64,000 bases of DNA from Cladobotryum mycophilum (GCA_036429605.1 CM071589.1:4216001-4280000), one strand, 5' to 3'. Numbered from the stretch's first letter, positions 1-13,730 are shown. Notes: a model not told the origin generated them from the sequence alone. Translations and numbers: made by a program.

Positions 1-443
1 AATGCTCGATACAGATTACGGAGCCATTCCTCTCTTGCCTGAAAAGAGGCATTCATAGTAAGTACAGTAAGGTTCTTGATTTTTATACCACTGCTTTTCT
101 CTGAACTGCTTGATGAGCCGTCGGAATGATCGCCTCGACGTTGCAATGACTTTCTAAGGTCTTTCCTCAATTGGCCTACTGCTTTGCTTAACTTCTGATA
201 CTCCCTTAGTTGAGCGATTTCATTGCGAAGTGCAATGTTATCGCTCTCTAATTGTCGTTCTGGAATATCAGGTTCTTGTAACGAATCTGAAAGTAGCGAT
301 CGTTGAGTTGACCTTGTATGACCTGCTACTCGCTGTCGTGGCAATTCATTTTCAGAGGACCTTTCTGTATGCATTGTCTGTGAGGTTTCTTGAAGAGGAT
401 CCGAAAGGTCCGCAGATCTCTGAGAACGGGTATGCGGAGCCAT
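1..443 (-). CDS. Retrotransposon gag-like protein, N-terminal part (runs off the window edge)
   Basis: On the minus strand an ATG at 443 opens a frame that stays open for 147 codons to the window edge; an in-frame stop lies 45 bases upstream of the ATG. The product is hydrophilic, rich in Ser, Gln, Arg and Glu, with a heptad-like stretch in the middle (IALRNEIAQLREYQKL), then a Ser-run, then the start of a folded segment containing KNLTVLTMNASFQ and REEWLRN. This layout (coiled coil followed by a capsid-like fold) is what LTR retrotransposon gag proteins of filamentous fungi show; that is inference, since no protease, zinc knuckle or reverse transcriptase is inside the window. Base composition is balanced and there is no stop, in sharp contrast with the AT-only block to the right, so the copy looks young or spared from RIP. 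It could be another repeat-borne gene; the gag call is moderate. Confidence 0.6.
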   Translation of the reverse strand, partial: MAPHTRSQRSADLSDPLQETSQTMHTERSSENELPRQRVAGHTRSTQRSLLSDSLQEPDIPERQLESDNIALRNEIAQLREYQKLSKAVGQLRKDLRKSLQRRGDHSDGSSSSSEKSSGIKIKNLTVLTMNASFQAREEWLRNLYRA

Positions 444-479
444 CTTGCTTAGGTAGTAATACTGAGAAGCTTAAGAATT

Positions 480-652
480 GTAATAACACCTTATAAGATC
501 ACCAGGTAAGCAAGATCAAACGTAGGTATTATTTTATGCACAAGCTTAAGCTTGTGCGTTCAACTGTTGTGCGAGAGACGCGCGACTTATGCAGGATTAC
601 CCCGCATCTCCATTACGTCACGCGTCCGGGTAATTTTCGGGACAGCGTTACA
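480..652 (-). repeat. Possible 5' LTR or leader of the gag-bearing element
   Basis: Read on the minus strand the segment begins TGTAACGCTGTCCCG and ends GTTATTACA, so the two ends form the short inverted TGTAAC/GTTATTACA pair usual for LTRs. It sits directly upstream of the gag-like ORF and its outer end coincides with the jump into AT-only sequence. It also contains a 14-bp palindrome (AAGCTTAAGCTTGTG region at 541-558). At 173 bp it would be a short LTR, and no primer binding site was recognised downstream, so it could equally be a partial LTR. The second LTR lies outside the window. Confidence 0.3.
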
Positions 653-703
653 TAATATTCTAAATATATTTAGTTTTTTTAGATTCTTTTATTTAAACTA
701 TAA

Positions 704-1147
704 TATATTATTATTTAGGCTATAATTAACTTAAGTTAATCTAATATTATAATTATTATTTTAGTTTTTATACTAAAATTATAAGTATAATAAAACTTAT
801 ATTTAAATACTATAATTATAGTATATTTAATTATTATAAACTACTTAAATATATTATAATAATAATAATTAATTATAATAATTAATTAAACTAATTAATA
901 TAAATAACTAATATAAATAATTAATTAAATTAATTAAGATAAAAAATATAATTATAATAATTATTATATTATTATAAAATATTTTATTAAACTATAGTAA
1001 TTAAATATGCTATTATTGTTATAATTAAATATAAGTTTTATTATAACTAAAGGTTAAAAGCTTAATATATTATACTAGGCTAAAAGTAAAAAGGTTTTAA
1101 AAATATAACTTAAATATTAATATATTATAGCCCGAATAGTAATACTC
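704..1147. mobile_element. Non-autonomous TIR element M1, degraded copy
   Basis: This copy ends at right with ATTATAGCCCGAATAGTAATACT and begins at left with the RIP-altered counterpart TATTATTATTTAGGCTATAAT, so the two ends are inverted repeats of about 23 bp. Its interior matches the copy at 15902-16221 over most of the length, with an extra AT-rich insert of about 120 bp near the left third. No coding capacity is seen. Flanking target duplication is no longer readable here. Confidence 0.6.
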
Positions 1148-2889
1148 TATATTTATATATTTTTAATAATTAATATTTATAATTAATATTTAAAATAAGT
1201 TTTTTTTATTTATTTTTATTAATATGAATATACTTTTTAAAAACTAATATAAATTATATTCTTATTATTTAATATAAATCTTTTATATTATTTATTTTAA
1301 TTATAATTTTATTTATAATTATTTTATTTTTAAATAATTTATATAAATAATAATTAATTTATTGAATTAACTTATTTAAAATTTACATCATAATATAAAT
1401 ACTTTTTAATAATTAAATTAAATTATTTAATTTATTTATTAGTTTATAAATAATAATTTATATATTTTAAAATTATATTAGTATTTTAGGATTTCTTTTA
1501 TTATAGGTTTCTTTTTAATAAATAAATTATTAATATTATTAATAAAAGGTTTTTAATTACTATTTTTATAAATATTATTTTTATTCTAATAATTAATTTA
1601 TAAATATTAAATAAAATTATTATATTTTATTTAGTAAATCTTATTAATCTCTTTTATTATATTTTTATTTAAGTATATTTACCTATTAAAAAAAACTTTA
1701 AATATTAATTTATGTTATCTTTTAAACTTTCATAATTTAAATATTTATTTTTATAATATTTTATTTTATTTATTATTATTATTTTTAAGTTTTTAATAAA
1801 TTCTATTTTTCTTTTTATTTATAATAAGTATATTATTAATTATTAGTTTTAATAATTATTTTAATATATTTTATGAAAATACTTAATAAGTCTTTTTTAA
1901 AAAGTTTATTTTTAATATTCTTTTTTAATTTTTAATAAAATTAAGTTATTAATAGTTTATTATTTTAATAAAGTTTTAAAATGATTTATTTAAATATAAT
2001 AGTATAATCTAAGACTAATTCTTTTTAATAAAAGTTTTAAAGTAAATCTTTTTTTATTAATAGTATTAAGTACTTTTTTTTAAGTTTTTTAATAAATTTA
2101 TTATAGTTTTTAAAATTTTAATTTTCTTTTTATTTTTTAAATTATTATAGTAGTTTTTTATAAAAAGTTTAAATAATTTTTTAATATAATCTTTTATATA
2201 AATATATATATAAATTACTATATAATTCTTTTAAGATATTAAAGATAATACTTATAATAAGTTTTTAAGTCTATAATAAAAGCCTAAAAGAACATTACCT
2301 TAGGTTTTTTAAAAAATAATCCTAGGTTTTTTAGTTTAAAAATCTCTTTAATATTTTTTTCTTATATTTTGTTTTTCTTTTAATATTATTAATTTGTAAT
2401 TAAAAGTATTTTCTTTTAAATTTTATTAAATAATATAATTAATTATACTAAAATTAATATTTAAAATAATAATTATTTTTTATTAATGATAATATTTAAT
2501 ATTATTTACAGTTATAGTAATTTATTAAATAAAGGTTATTAATATATAATATTTTAAGTGTTTTTTTAATAAAAATAACTTAGATTATAGTTAATATTAA
2601 TAATAAATTGAAATAAAGTTAAATAATAGATTTAATCTGTTATAGTTTAAATATTAAATTGATAATAATAAATAATTATAAATTAATAATTAATTAAACA
2701 TATAAAAGAATTATATAAGTTAGTATATAAAGTAATTAGATTTCTTATAATCTAAAAAAACATAAACTAATAATCTAATAATTATAATAGATTAAATTAA
2801 TTTTATTTAAGTTAATTACAATTAGCTATATTATTTAGGGTTTTACTATAATTATATTCTAATTAATAACTTATACAAATATTATTAAA

Positions 2890-2938
2890 AGTGGGTCTAG
2901 TTCTATAGATAATATAACTGCAAGGTCAGGTCGTTACA
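2890..2938 (-). repeat. GC-richer LTR-terminus-like island
   Basis: Within the AT-only block this 49-bp island keeps many C and G. On the minus strand it starts TGTAACGACCTGACC, sharing TGTAACG with the putative LTR end at 652. It may mark the 5' end of a second, degraded LTR. Only the terminal seven bases are shared, so this is weak. Confidence 0.25.
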
Positions 2939-3300
2939 AATTATAATAGTTATTATATTAGGTTTTATATAATATAAAAAAAAACTTTTAATAATAATAG
3001 TTTATTAATAAAATCTTTAATTAAGTATATAATTTAAGTTTTATAAACTAGGTAAATATAAAGATATTAAAAAAGTAATTAAAATAAGTATTTGTTTAAG
3101 ATAATATTAAAAATCTAGTTTTTAGAAAAAATCTTAATCTTAAATAATTATATAACTTATCCCTTTTAAAGAACAAGTCTTTATAACTTATTTAATTATA
3201 TTAGGTAATAATAATAAATAAATTTAACCTTATCTTATTAAGCCTTAGATTTTATATATTTTAATAAAATATTCATTATTTAATTATATAATTAAAACAT

Positions 3301-3690
3301 CCCCCTTAGGGGACGAGTCTTCGTGACTCGTTTGATCATATCAGTTGATTATAATAGATAGGTTTAGCCTTATCTTATCGAGATCTAGATCTCATATGTT
3401 CTAATAAAGCACCTATTACTTGATTATACAATTAAGGTATTAGCTAAGCGATTGTATGCATTACTGCTTTTGACTATCTAGAACCTAGCTATTTTCCTTT
3501 TCGAAGGCTTAAGAGGTACACTAAGGTCTAGAGTTAGCCAGCAGCTTGTAAGATGGTATCAACTTTATTTTATGGCCAGCGTATCCTCGAGGCGGGATCG
3601 TCCTTATCATCGTCACTATACCTTATTATATTATCTAATAATAAACGTACTAAAAACACAGGCACCAGATGCCATGTTCACCGTTTAACC
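3301..3690 (+). repeat. Repeat family R1, least mutated copy
   Basis: Starts CCCCCTTAGGGGACGAGTCT and ends CCATGTTCACCGTTTAACC. It has two parts: part A (to about 3500, containing GACTCGTTTGATCATATCAG and GATCTAGATCTCATATG) and part B (from about 3513, containing CTAAGGTCTAGAGTTAGCC and GAGGCGGGATCGTCC). Other copies carry a further 0.5 kb between A and B, so this copy has an internal deletion. Because C and G survive here it shows what the other copies looked like before mutation. R1 is probably an LTR or a short non-autonomous element; no coding sequence is seen in it. Confidence 0.7.
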
Positions 3691-6600
3691 ATAAAATTAA
3701 AAACTATATAGTTAATATATAAATTAAATAATTATATGTATTAATATTTTTAATTATTTAAAATTTAATCACTTTTATTTTCATAAGTTTTCTTTTTAAG
3801 AATCTTATAATTCAACTGAAACTTTTTTTATAATATAATTTAAATTATTTAAATAATTAACCTTTTTTTTTGATTTTAGTTATTTCTTATTGTCTTTTAT
3901 TTAATTTTATTTTTAGTTTTAATAGAATTTATATTTAGTTTTTATTTAAGTTATTTTATTCTTTTTTTAAGCCTTACTTTGAGTTTAATTGTAATATAAT
4001 TAATTTCTTTTAAAAGGTTTAAACAGTATTAATTATAATTATATTTATTATTATTATTTTTAATTTTATAAGCTAATTATATCAAATATTAATTAATACA
4101 TTTAAATTATATTAAATAATAATATTAATAGTATTTATTTCTTAGTTTATTATTCTAGATTTAATATTTTTTAATATTGTTATAATCTAGGAATCAATTC
4201 TTAAATATATTATAAGATTAGTTTTATATGATAATAATAATAAAATAGTTTATTTAAAAGTTAAAAAAACAAATAAAAAAAGAATTTTTATAATTATGGC
4301 ATAAGTTTTTTTACTCAGGTTTAGGTTTTAGGCAAAAACTTACTTTAACTTATACTTATATAATTTAAGAGCTAGATTATTCCCCTAGGGTTAGTATTTT
4401 ATAAATAAAACATAAAACCTATATCTATTTAAAAGCATATAATATAATTTAAGACTTTAATTATTTATATCTTCTATTTTACTTTATAAATTATATATAT
4501 TATATATTAATCTTTTTATAATTAAAGATTTAAGTGAGGTTTTTATACTATTAAGAAGACTTTTTAAACTTTTATAATATTATTTTTATTATTAAATTCT
4601 TTAATAACATACAATAAAAATAACAAACACAATCTAATTTTAAGAATATACTAACTATAACATAAATGCAATACTATAAACTATGAGTTAATTCTAGACC
4701 TTAATATACTAATATAATCAAAGCTTTAATTATATTATTAAAATTATAATTTAAATAATTAAAAATATTATAAGTAAACTATAGTAGATATAAAAGAAAT
4801 AATAGAATTTTAGAATAGTTTAAGTAAAACAAATTATAGGGTTTAAGAATAATTAACTAATTACATTTAATAAAGTAATTGTTAGTATTAATACGAAACT
4901 CTATAATAGTACTATAATATTATTTATAATCTATATAGTTATAAGCCATTTTATAAAAGCTTATTAAAATAGTTTGATTATTAAATTACTATTTGATTCT
5001 TATCATAGATTAATATATTTAATAATTATACTTAATATGTTAGTCATTTTATTATACACTTTTAATTATTAAGTTTTAAAAACTATAAATTGAATTTAAA
5101 AATAACTTTTCATAATAATACTAGTATATAATTTATTAAATACGAATAATTTATAATTAAAGTATATAAGAATTTAATTTATAGATTATAAAAATATATT
5201 TTAGTATATTTAAATATAGATTATTATTTTAGAAATATAGTTTAAAACTTTTTATCAAGACAATTGATTACTAAAATAATAATTTAAAGTAATTATAATA
5301 AAAATAATAATAGTAATTAAAAAAGAACATATAAATAAAATAATTCAATATATAATTATAATGTTTAAATAGAATTGAATTATATAAATAAAAGATAATA
5401 AAACTAGTTATATTATAGATATTCAATAATAATAGTATATATTTTAATAAAGTCTTTATTAGTAAATTATATAAATTAAATAATAATTAAAAAGTTATAT
5501 ATATTTTATTTTATTTAGTATTTATGTTCCATAAGTTTATAATAATTATATTGTTTTTATAGATATTTATAATTTATAAAAAAGAACTTTTATTAAATGC
5601 TTTTATTATTAAAATAAAAAGTTATTTTATAAAAAAGATATTTTTTATTTTTCAATACTTATCATTTAAAAAAAGATTAACTTTGAAAGGTTCTTTTTAT
5701 AAAAAGGATGTTTATTTAGTTTATATAGTGTTTTTAGTTATAGTTTATATATTATTTAAGATTTATAATCTTAAAAATGTTAGAAAGATTTATTAAAAAA
5801 GTAATTTTAATTAATATATAATATTATAGAATTTAATATAATTCTTTATTTAATAATAACTAATTTACTTTTAGGTTAATATTATTAAAAGAATTAGTTT
5901 TAAACTTTTTATAAAAATAATAATTTACTCCTTAAGATTTTTTATAATTTCTTTCATATATATTCTTTTTATTTATATCTATTACTTAACCTAACTAATT
6001 TATTTATTTTTAGTTTTTATTTTATTTTACTAATTTTTTATTTACTTTTTAGTTTAAGTATTATAAAATTTAAATTTAAATTCTTTTATTAAACTATTTT
6101 ATTATTAGTTTTTTAACTTTAATTAATAATTAAAGTTAAATTACTTAAGTATTTTAATTATTTATGTAATTATTAAAACAACTTAAATAATAATTATTAA
6201 TTATATATATGAATAAATAACTATAATATTAAATATAATAGTTTATATAAATTAAGAAAAAAGAATTTATTTATTTATAAAATATTAATAATCTTAAGAT
6301 TTTAATTATTTATAAAAAAATTAATTTTTTAAAATCTTTTATTTTTTAATTTAATTATTATAAAATTTAAATTTAAATTTTAAAAAAAGCTTTTAAATTA
6401 GTTTATTATAATTGATTAATATAATAATTAAATTATAAAAACTTATTTTTTAAAAAATAAATAAATCTTATTATATTAGCTTTTTTTAATTAAATATAAG
6501 TATTTTAACTTATTATTTAAAATAATAAAAACTTTTATATATATTAAATAGTATATTTAAACTTTAAAAAATATTAATATTATTAATATTTTTCTATTAA

Positions 6601-6729
6601 GTATTATGTATTATATTTCTAGTATTTTTAACTTTTTGAATTAATAAAAAAGATTATTTAGTATTAAACATTTCAATACTATACTAATACTATATTAATA
6701 ACAAAATTTAATATATTTATTTTAATTTC

Positions 6730-7390
6730 CCCCTTAAGGAATATGTTTTTATAACTTCTTTAATTATATTTAATATTTAATTTAATTAATTATTTTCTTT
6801 TTAGTTTTTTATTCATGTTAATGATTTTTTATTTAGCCTTTCGATCAGTTAGTATAAAAGTTTAATGTGGATTCTTTTTAAGCTATTTTATTATTTCTTT
6901 TACGTTTAATTAATAATTGGATTTAAGTTTAAGTACTTTAGTTATTTGTTTAGTTTCTAAGATTATAAATATTGATTATTTTCTAGGCTTATTCTATATG
7001 CCTAGTTATAATATTAACTATAATTAGTAAAAAAGAACTTATTTATTCATGAAATGTAAATAGTCTTAAGGCCTTAAGTATTAATTATAAATAATGTTTT
7101 ATAAAAGGACTTTTATTTTTTAGTTTATTAATTAGAACAAGAATTATATTATATACAAAATATATCTTAATTCATGTTTAATTATAGTTATTATCCAAAC
7201 TTAACTTTTAATATAATAATATACTAAGGTCTAAAATTAATCCATAGTTTAGAGGATTAATTTTATTTTATAATTAATATATTTTTGAAGTAGGATTATA
7301 TTTATTATTATTATATTTTATTAAATATTTTATATTATATATATTAAAAATATAAACATTAAACATTATGTTTATTATATACTTATAAAA
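6730..7390 (+). repeat. Repeat family R1, forward copy
   Basis: Opens with CCCCCTTAAGGAATATGTTT, passes through the middle part (CTATTTTATTATTTCTTTTACG, compare 12,840-12,900) and ends in part B (AAGGTCTAAAATTAATCCAT to about 7,385). All differences from the 3301-3690 copy that I can align are dominated by C-to-T and G-to-A changes. Confidence 0.6.
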
Positions 7391-7470
7391 TAACAAATTA
7401 TGAATTAATTATGAATAAGAAATTCTAGATTAATTATATATAAAAGTATTAATATAATCTTATATCTTAT

Positions 7471-8402
7471 AATTAAACAGTAAATATAATATCCAATTTC
7501 TATATTCTCAATCCATTTACTATTAGATTATTTAACAAAGTATAATAATAATCAAAATCATCCTGTTTTAATAATATAGTAATTATAAAACATAATTAAT
7601 AATATTAACTATAAGCTAACTCTAGACCTTAGTATACCTCTTAAACTTTTAATAATTAAACTATTAAGTTATTAAAATCAAAGTTTAAATAATTAATTCA
7701 ATTAAACCTAAACTTATTTAAAAAAAACTATACATAATATATTTATTATAATAATTACTAAACTAAAAAAATAAAGATTTTTAAAAACCTAGATTCTTTA
7801 TAAATATTTAAAACTTTATAATTATTTATATCTTATAAGTAAATTGTTTCTTATTAATTATACTTATTATGATAGTTATATATATATATATATAATAATC
7901 TTATAAATTATATATAAAATTAATAACTATAAGATCTTAGCAATTAGATAGATAATTAAAGCACTTAACTAACTTAAATATAGTTATTAACTAAGGCTAG
8001 AAAAGGCCATATATAATAAAATAACTTATAAAAAAGAATCTTAATCTAAGTTTTATAATAGCTAAACTAAAAACTAAATAAAGGATTATAAGAAAGTTTT
8101 TTTTACATTAATTAAATGTAATAAAAATATAATTAAAAACATATCGGTAAACGAAATTAAATCTATAATTATAGTATTTAAAACAAATTTAATTATATAA
8201 ATAAAATAATAATAATTAGTATTTAAAGAATTAAAAGTAATAATATATATAATTACTTATTAATACTTTAATTATATTATTAAATAATAAGTTTTTTTGT
8301 TAGAATATATAAGATTTAAATTTTAATGAAATAAAATTAAAACTGTTTATTATAATTACCTAATATAATAAAATAAGTTATAAAGACTTGTTCCTTAAGA
8401 GG
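7471..8402 (-). repeat. Repeat family R1, reverse copy
   Basis: In plus orientation it runs part B reversed (CTAACTCTAGACCTTAGTAT at about 7617-7636), then the middle part reversed, then part A reversed ending AGACTTGTTCCTTAAGAGGG. It is close to full length compared with the 9.7-10.7 kb copy. Confidence 0.6.
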
Positions 8403-9734
8403 GCCTATATTATATATACTAATTATATTAAATAACTCTAAAATTAAGGTTATTCAAATCTTATCAAGCTTTTATTAAAACTGAATACAATAAAATAAAC
8501 TTATTATAATCTAAATACGAAACAGTATTAAAAAGCAAAAATAAGACTATTATAAAATTAATGTATATAAGTAAAATATTAAGTTAACTTTAGTTCACAT
8601 AATGATGTTATAATTTGATCTTCAAGATTTTTATTAAATAAAATCTTATTTCTTTTAGTTTATATTTATGTAATTAAAATAAAAAAGTAAAACTAAATTA
8701 TTAGTAGTTATGATAAAATAACATTTTATATTTCTAAAACTTATTTGTATAGAAGTATATTATAACAAGAAGTAATGTATGTCAATTGTAGTTAGTAGGA
8801 AGGAATCTATTTATGTATAAGATACAATTGAATTTAAGGCCTTAAATACTCGCGGAAAATCTAGCTTTCTAAAAACCGTTTTCTTTTAGTATAGTTTATT
8901 ATTTATAATTATAGTAAATGTATGATATAAAAATATATAGAAGTTTAGGTTTAATTAAATTAATTAGTTAAACTTTAATATTAATATTATAATTCAAACT
9001 TTTAATATAATAAAATATACTAAGATCTAAGATTAACTAAGAGCTTATAATATTAATCTTATTTTATAGCTAGTATATTCTTAAAATAAAATAATTATTA
9101 TTATTGTTATTGTTATTATATTTTATTAAATAATTTAATAATAAATATATTAAAAATACAACAATTAAATACTATATTTACTATTTAATTATAAGCTTAA
9201 AATGAACTATATATTATAATAAGGTTTTAGTAAACATAAAAAGGATATTAAAGTACTAGAATAAATTAAATAAAAGAGATTATAAAGTTTAATAATAACT
9301 AATTAGCTGTTTTTAAAACAATAATTATTAATTTTATTAATCTTTAAAAAATATTGTTTCTTAATAAATTAGTATTTACTTATAATAGCTCTTTAAGTGT
9401 TATATAATATTAATGAATAATATTATAATTCATTAATGGTTGAGCCTTATTAAGATCTTATTATCTTAATTGTTAATCTGCGACATAAACATTAGCTAGC
9501 TAGCTTTATAGATTATGCCTATAGTAAAATATTCGTTTCGTATTTAAAATTATAGTATAATTGAATATAGTATTAAAAAGACAATTATTAAATAGGACAT
9601 ATTTTTTATAATATAATTAATAATATAATCTTAATATTAAGTAAAATAAGTTTTTTTAATATTTTATTTACTAGAGTTAAATACTATAAGGCTATATAGA
9701 AAAAGTAAAATTAATTATAATATTTTATTTTATT

Positions 9735-10733
9735 TATAATTGAATAATAAATATAGTATTTAGTGTTTATATTTTTAGTATATTTATTATTAAATTACTT
9801 AATAAAGTATAATAAGAATAAGAATAATAAGAACAAAAAAAATAATCTAGTATTAAGAATATACTGTTTATAAAATAAGATTAATATTATAAGGTATTAA
9901 CTAACTATAAACCTTAATATACCTCCTAAACCTTTAATAATCAAACTATTAAATTATTATACTAAAAGCTTTAATTATTCTGTAAAGATTAAAGTTTAAA
10001 TAATTAATCTAATTAAACTTAAGCTTATTTATATTTTTTATATAATATATTCACTATCATAATACAAAAACAGAAAAATAGAAAATCTTTTTATAATAAA
10101 CTAGATCTTTTATAAATATTTAAAGCATTAAGATTACTTATACCTTATAAATAAATACATTCTTTGTTATTAATTATACTTAATAGTATAGTTAATTATA
10201 ATAATAAATTAAATATATAATAATCATATAAAACAATTAACAATTATAATATTATAAATTAAATATATAATTAAAGTATTTGATTAATTTAAATCCAGTT
10301 ATTAATTAAACCTAGAAAAAGTAATAAAATGGGTAAAAAAGAGAATTTAAATCTAAGCTTTATAATAGTAAAAGTTAGAGCTAAATAGAGAATAATTACA
10401 ATAAAAGCAAAATAATCTTTTTAATTAAATATAGTAATAAATATAATTGAAAGAAATATAAAGAGATTGATTATATAATTCTAAGATTGAAAGAAAAACT
10501 TAATTATATAAATAAAATTTATAAAAATATAAAAATATAAATATAAAATAATTAAAAATAATAATATATATAATTATTTAATGAGTACTATAATTATATA
10601 CTTAATTAATTAATATATTATTAAAACCTATAAGAATTAAATTTTAATAAAATTAAATTAAATAGATTTATTATAAATAATGAATATAATTAAATAAGTT
10701 ATAAAAACCTATCCCTTAAAAAATAATATATTA
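9735..10733 (-). repeat. Repeat family R1, near full-length reverse copy
   Basis: Starts with the reversed end of part B (GAATAATAAATATAGTATTT), continues through reversed B (ACTATAAACCTTAATATACC), the middle part, and reversed A up to AACCTATCCCTTAAA. About 1.0 kb, which I take as the approximate full length of R1. No open frame. Confidence 0.6.
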
Positions 10734-10856
10734 TATTTTAATTGAAATATTTCCTATTCAAAAATCATTATAGTTTTATATATTAATAATTACTTTTCTC
10801 TTAGAAGATAAGTTTTTATAACGTATCTAATGGTTTAATTATTATTAATTTAAAAA

Positions 10857-11280
10857 GCTATACTAAGGTCTAAAATTAACCAGTAGCTTATAATATTAAC
10901 CTTATTTTATAGCCAGTATATCCTTAAGGCAGGATCGTTCTTATTATTATTAGGATTATAAAGTTCACAATTTTATAGTGAAACAGTGAACATAGTATTT
11001 AATACTTATATTTTTAGTATATTTATTAGTAAATTATCTAATAATATATCCCCCTTAGGGGACGGGTCTGTGACTCGTTTAATTATATTAGTTAATTGTA
11101 ATAGACAGGTTTAGCCTTATCTTATTAAGATCTAGATCTTATATATTCTAATAAAATACCTATTATTTAATTATTTAATTAAAGTAATAGTTAAGCAATT
11201 GTATGTATTACTGCTTTTAACTATCTAGAACCCAGCTACCTTCCTCTTCCAGTCAGATACTTTAGTTACCTACTTGATTA
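10857..11280 (+). repeat. Rearranged R1 fragments, including a B-end in inverted orientation beside part A
   Basis: A forward part B begins at about 10,860 (ACTAAGGTCTAAAATTAACC). It is cut at about 10,965 and followed by a B end in the opposite orientation (AAACAGTGAACATAGTATTT at about 10,981), which abuts a forward part A at 11,049 (CCCCCTTAGGGGACGGGTC). The junctions suggest insertion of one R1 copy in or beside another. Confidence 0.5.
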
Positions 11281-12529
11281 CTGACATAATAATAGTCGTG
11301 GTTGTTGATTGTGTGTTTTAAAGGATTATTGCGTGTACGTAATTATATATACGATTCACTGTTATATATAATTATAATATTAAGTATAATTGGTAAAAAG
11401 AGATTTATTCATTTATAAAATATAAGTGATTTTAAGGCTTTAAATACTTATAAAAGAATTTATTTTTTAAAACCTTTTATTTTCTTAAATGATTTATTAT
11501 TATAGTAAATATATTATATAAAAAATATAAGTAAGTTTAGGTTTAATTAAATTAGTTATTTAAACTTTAATTTAAATAATATAATTAAAGCTTTTAATAT
11601 AATAACTTAATAGTGTAATTATTAAAAGGTTAAAAAATATGTTAAAGTTTAACATTAGCTAATAGTTTATTATATTAATTTCATTTTATAATTAATATAT
11701 TCTTAAAGTAAAATTATATTTATTATATTTATTATATTTATTATATTTTATTAAATAATTTGATAATAAATATATAAAAAATATAAGTACTAGATGTTAT
11801 ATTTATTACTTAATTATAAAATTAAAAACTATATTTCATAATATATAATAATAAATAAACTAAAAAATCTTTTTTAAAAAAAATTAGATTTTTTATAAAT
11901 ATTTAAAGCCTTAAGATTATTTATATTTTATAAATAAATAGATTGTTTCTTATTAATCTATATAAACTATTATACTTACTCTTATAATTACCTATAAGAG
12001 TGAATTATATATATAGTTACGTATACGCAATAATCCTATCAAACGCACTTATATATATAGTCAATAACCATAACTATTATTATTAATAATCAAGTAGGTA
12101 ACTAAAGTACCTAAACCTAAATCTAGTTATTAATTAAACCTAGAAAAAGTAATAAGATAGCTTAAAAAGAGAATCTAAATCTAAGCCCTATGTTAGTTAA
12201 ACTAAAAGCTAAATAGAAGATTAGAAAAGGAAATTAACTGGGTTTTAGATAATTAAATAATAGGTTTTTATTAGAATAATATATAAGATCTAGATCCTAA
12301 TAAGATAAGACTAAACCTATTTATTATAATTGATTAATATAAGTAAATAAGTTATAAAGACTTGTTCCCTAACGGGGATTATTATTATTATACCTTATTA
12401 AATAATATAATAATAAACATACTAAAAATATAAGGATTAGATGCTGTGTTCACTGTTTAACTATAAAAATAAAAAGTATATTCTATTTTATAATATTAAT
12501 AGAATATATTATATATTTAATTAAATAAA

Positions 12530-13425
12530 TTTAATATATATTTTAATAAAATATTTATTATTTAATTATATAATTAAAGTATTAGTTAAATGATTATATA
12601 TATTATTATTTTTAATTATCTAAAACCTACTTATTTTTTTCTTTTTATAAGTCTTTATTTATATACTTAAATTCTTTTTAAATATTGTAATTATATATTA
12701 GATTTTTTTCCTATATTCTTTTTAACCATATCTATTACCTAACCTAATTAATTAACTTATTTTTAGTTTTTCTCTGTTTTAGCAATCTCCTATTTGGTTT
12801 TTAGTTTAGCTATTGTGGAGCTTAGATTTGGATTCTCTTTTTAAGCTATTTTATTGCCTTTTCCAGGTTCGGTTAGTAACTAGATTTAGGTTTAGGTGCT
12901 TTAGTTATCTACTTGGTTACTAAGACAGCTCAGATGATAGTTATGGTTGTTAATTGTATGTGTAAGTGTTTTATAGGATTATTATATATACGTGATTAGA
13001 TATACGAGTAACTATAATATTAAGTATAATAATTTATGTAAATTAATAAAAAGAATTTATTTATTTATAAGATATAAATAATGTTAAGATTTTAAGTATT
13101 TATAAAAATTTTAATTTTTTTAATTTATTTATTATTATAATATATATATTATATGAAAAGTATAAATAAGTGTAGGTTTAGTTAAATTAATTACTTAAAC
13201 TTTAATTTTAATAATATAATTAAAGCTTTTAATATAATAACCCAAAAGGCACACTAAGGTCTAGAGTTAACTAATAGCTTATAGTATTAATTTTATTTTA
13301 TAGTTAGTGTATGCTTAAAGCGGTATTGTTTTAATTATTACTATTATTATATTTTATTAAATAATTTAATAATAAATATATTAAAAACACAGGCATTAGA
13401 TACTATGTTTACTATTTAACTATAT
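12530..13425 (+). repeat. Repeat family R1, forward copy with well preserved middle part
   Basis: Contains the end of part A, then a middle part that keeps many G and C (about 12,720-13,030: CTTTTCCAGGTTCGGTTAG, GTTACTAAGACAGCTCAG), then part B (GGCACACTAAGGTCTAGAG to TATGTTTACTATTTAAC). It defines the order A-middle-B for the family. Confidence 0.6.
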
Positions 13426-13730
13426 TATATGCTTAGATTAAAGTATTAAATATTCTATTAATTTAAATAAAATTATTTAAAAAGAATTTAAACTATAAAT
13501 ATAAGTCTAAGTATAATTTAAGATTAATAAAAGTTTTTTATTTTATAATAACTAATATTATCCTTCTAGATTCTTAATAATATTAGAACCTTAGACTTAA
13601 AATAGTACTTTTATGAAATTTTATAAATAAAAATTAATAAATTTTATAAATAAAAATTAATAAATTTTGTATAGTTAAAACTAAAAAGGTTTATTAAACG
13701 GTTTTTAAATTATTATTATAAATAAATAAT

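Noticed and set aside
230..496. Plus-strand 88-codon frame at the left edge
   Set aside because: It lies opposite the longer, edge-open minus-strand gag-like frame and shows no motif.
3301..3690. A surviving gene fragment or tRNA in the GC-richer island of the AT block
   Set aside because: It recurs as repeat family R1 elsewhere and folds into no recognisable tRNA; no frame is open.
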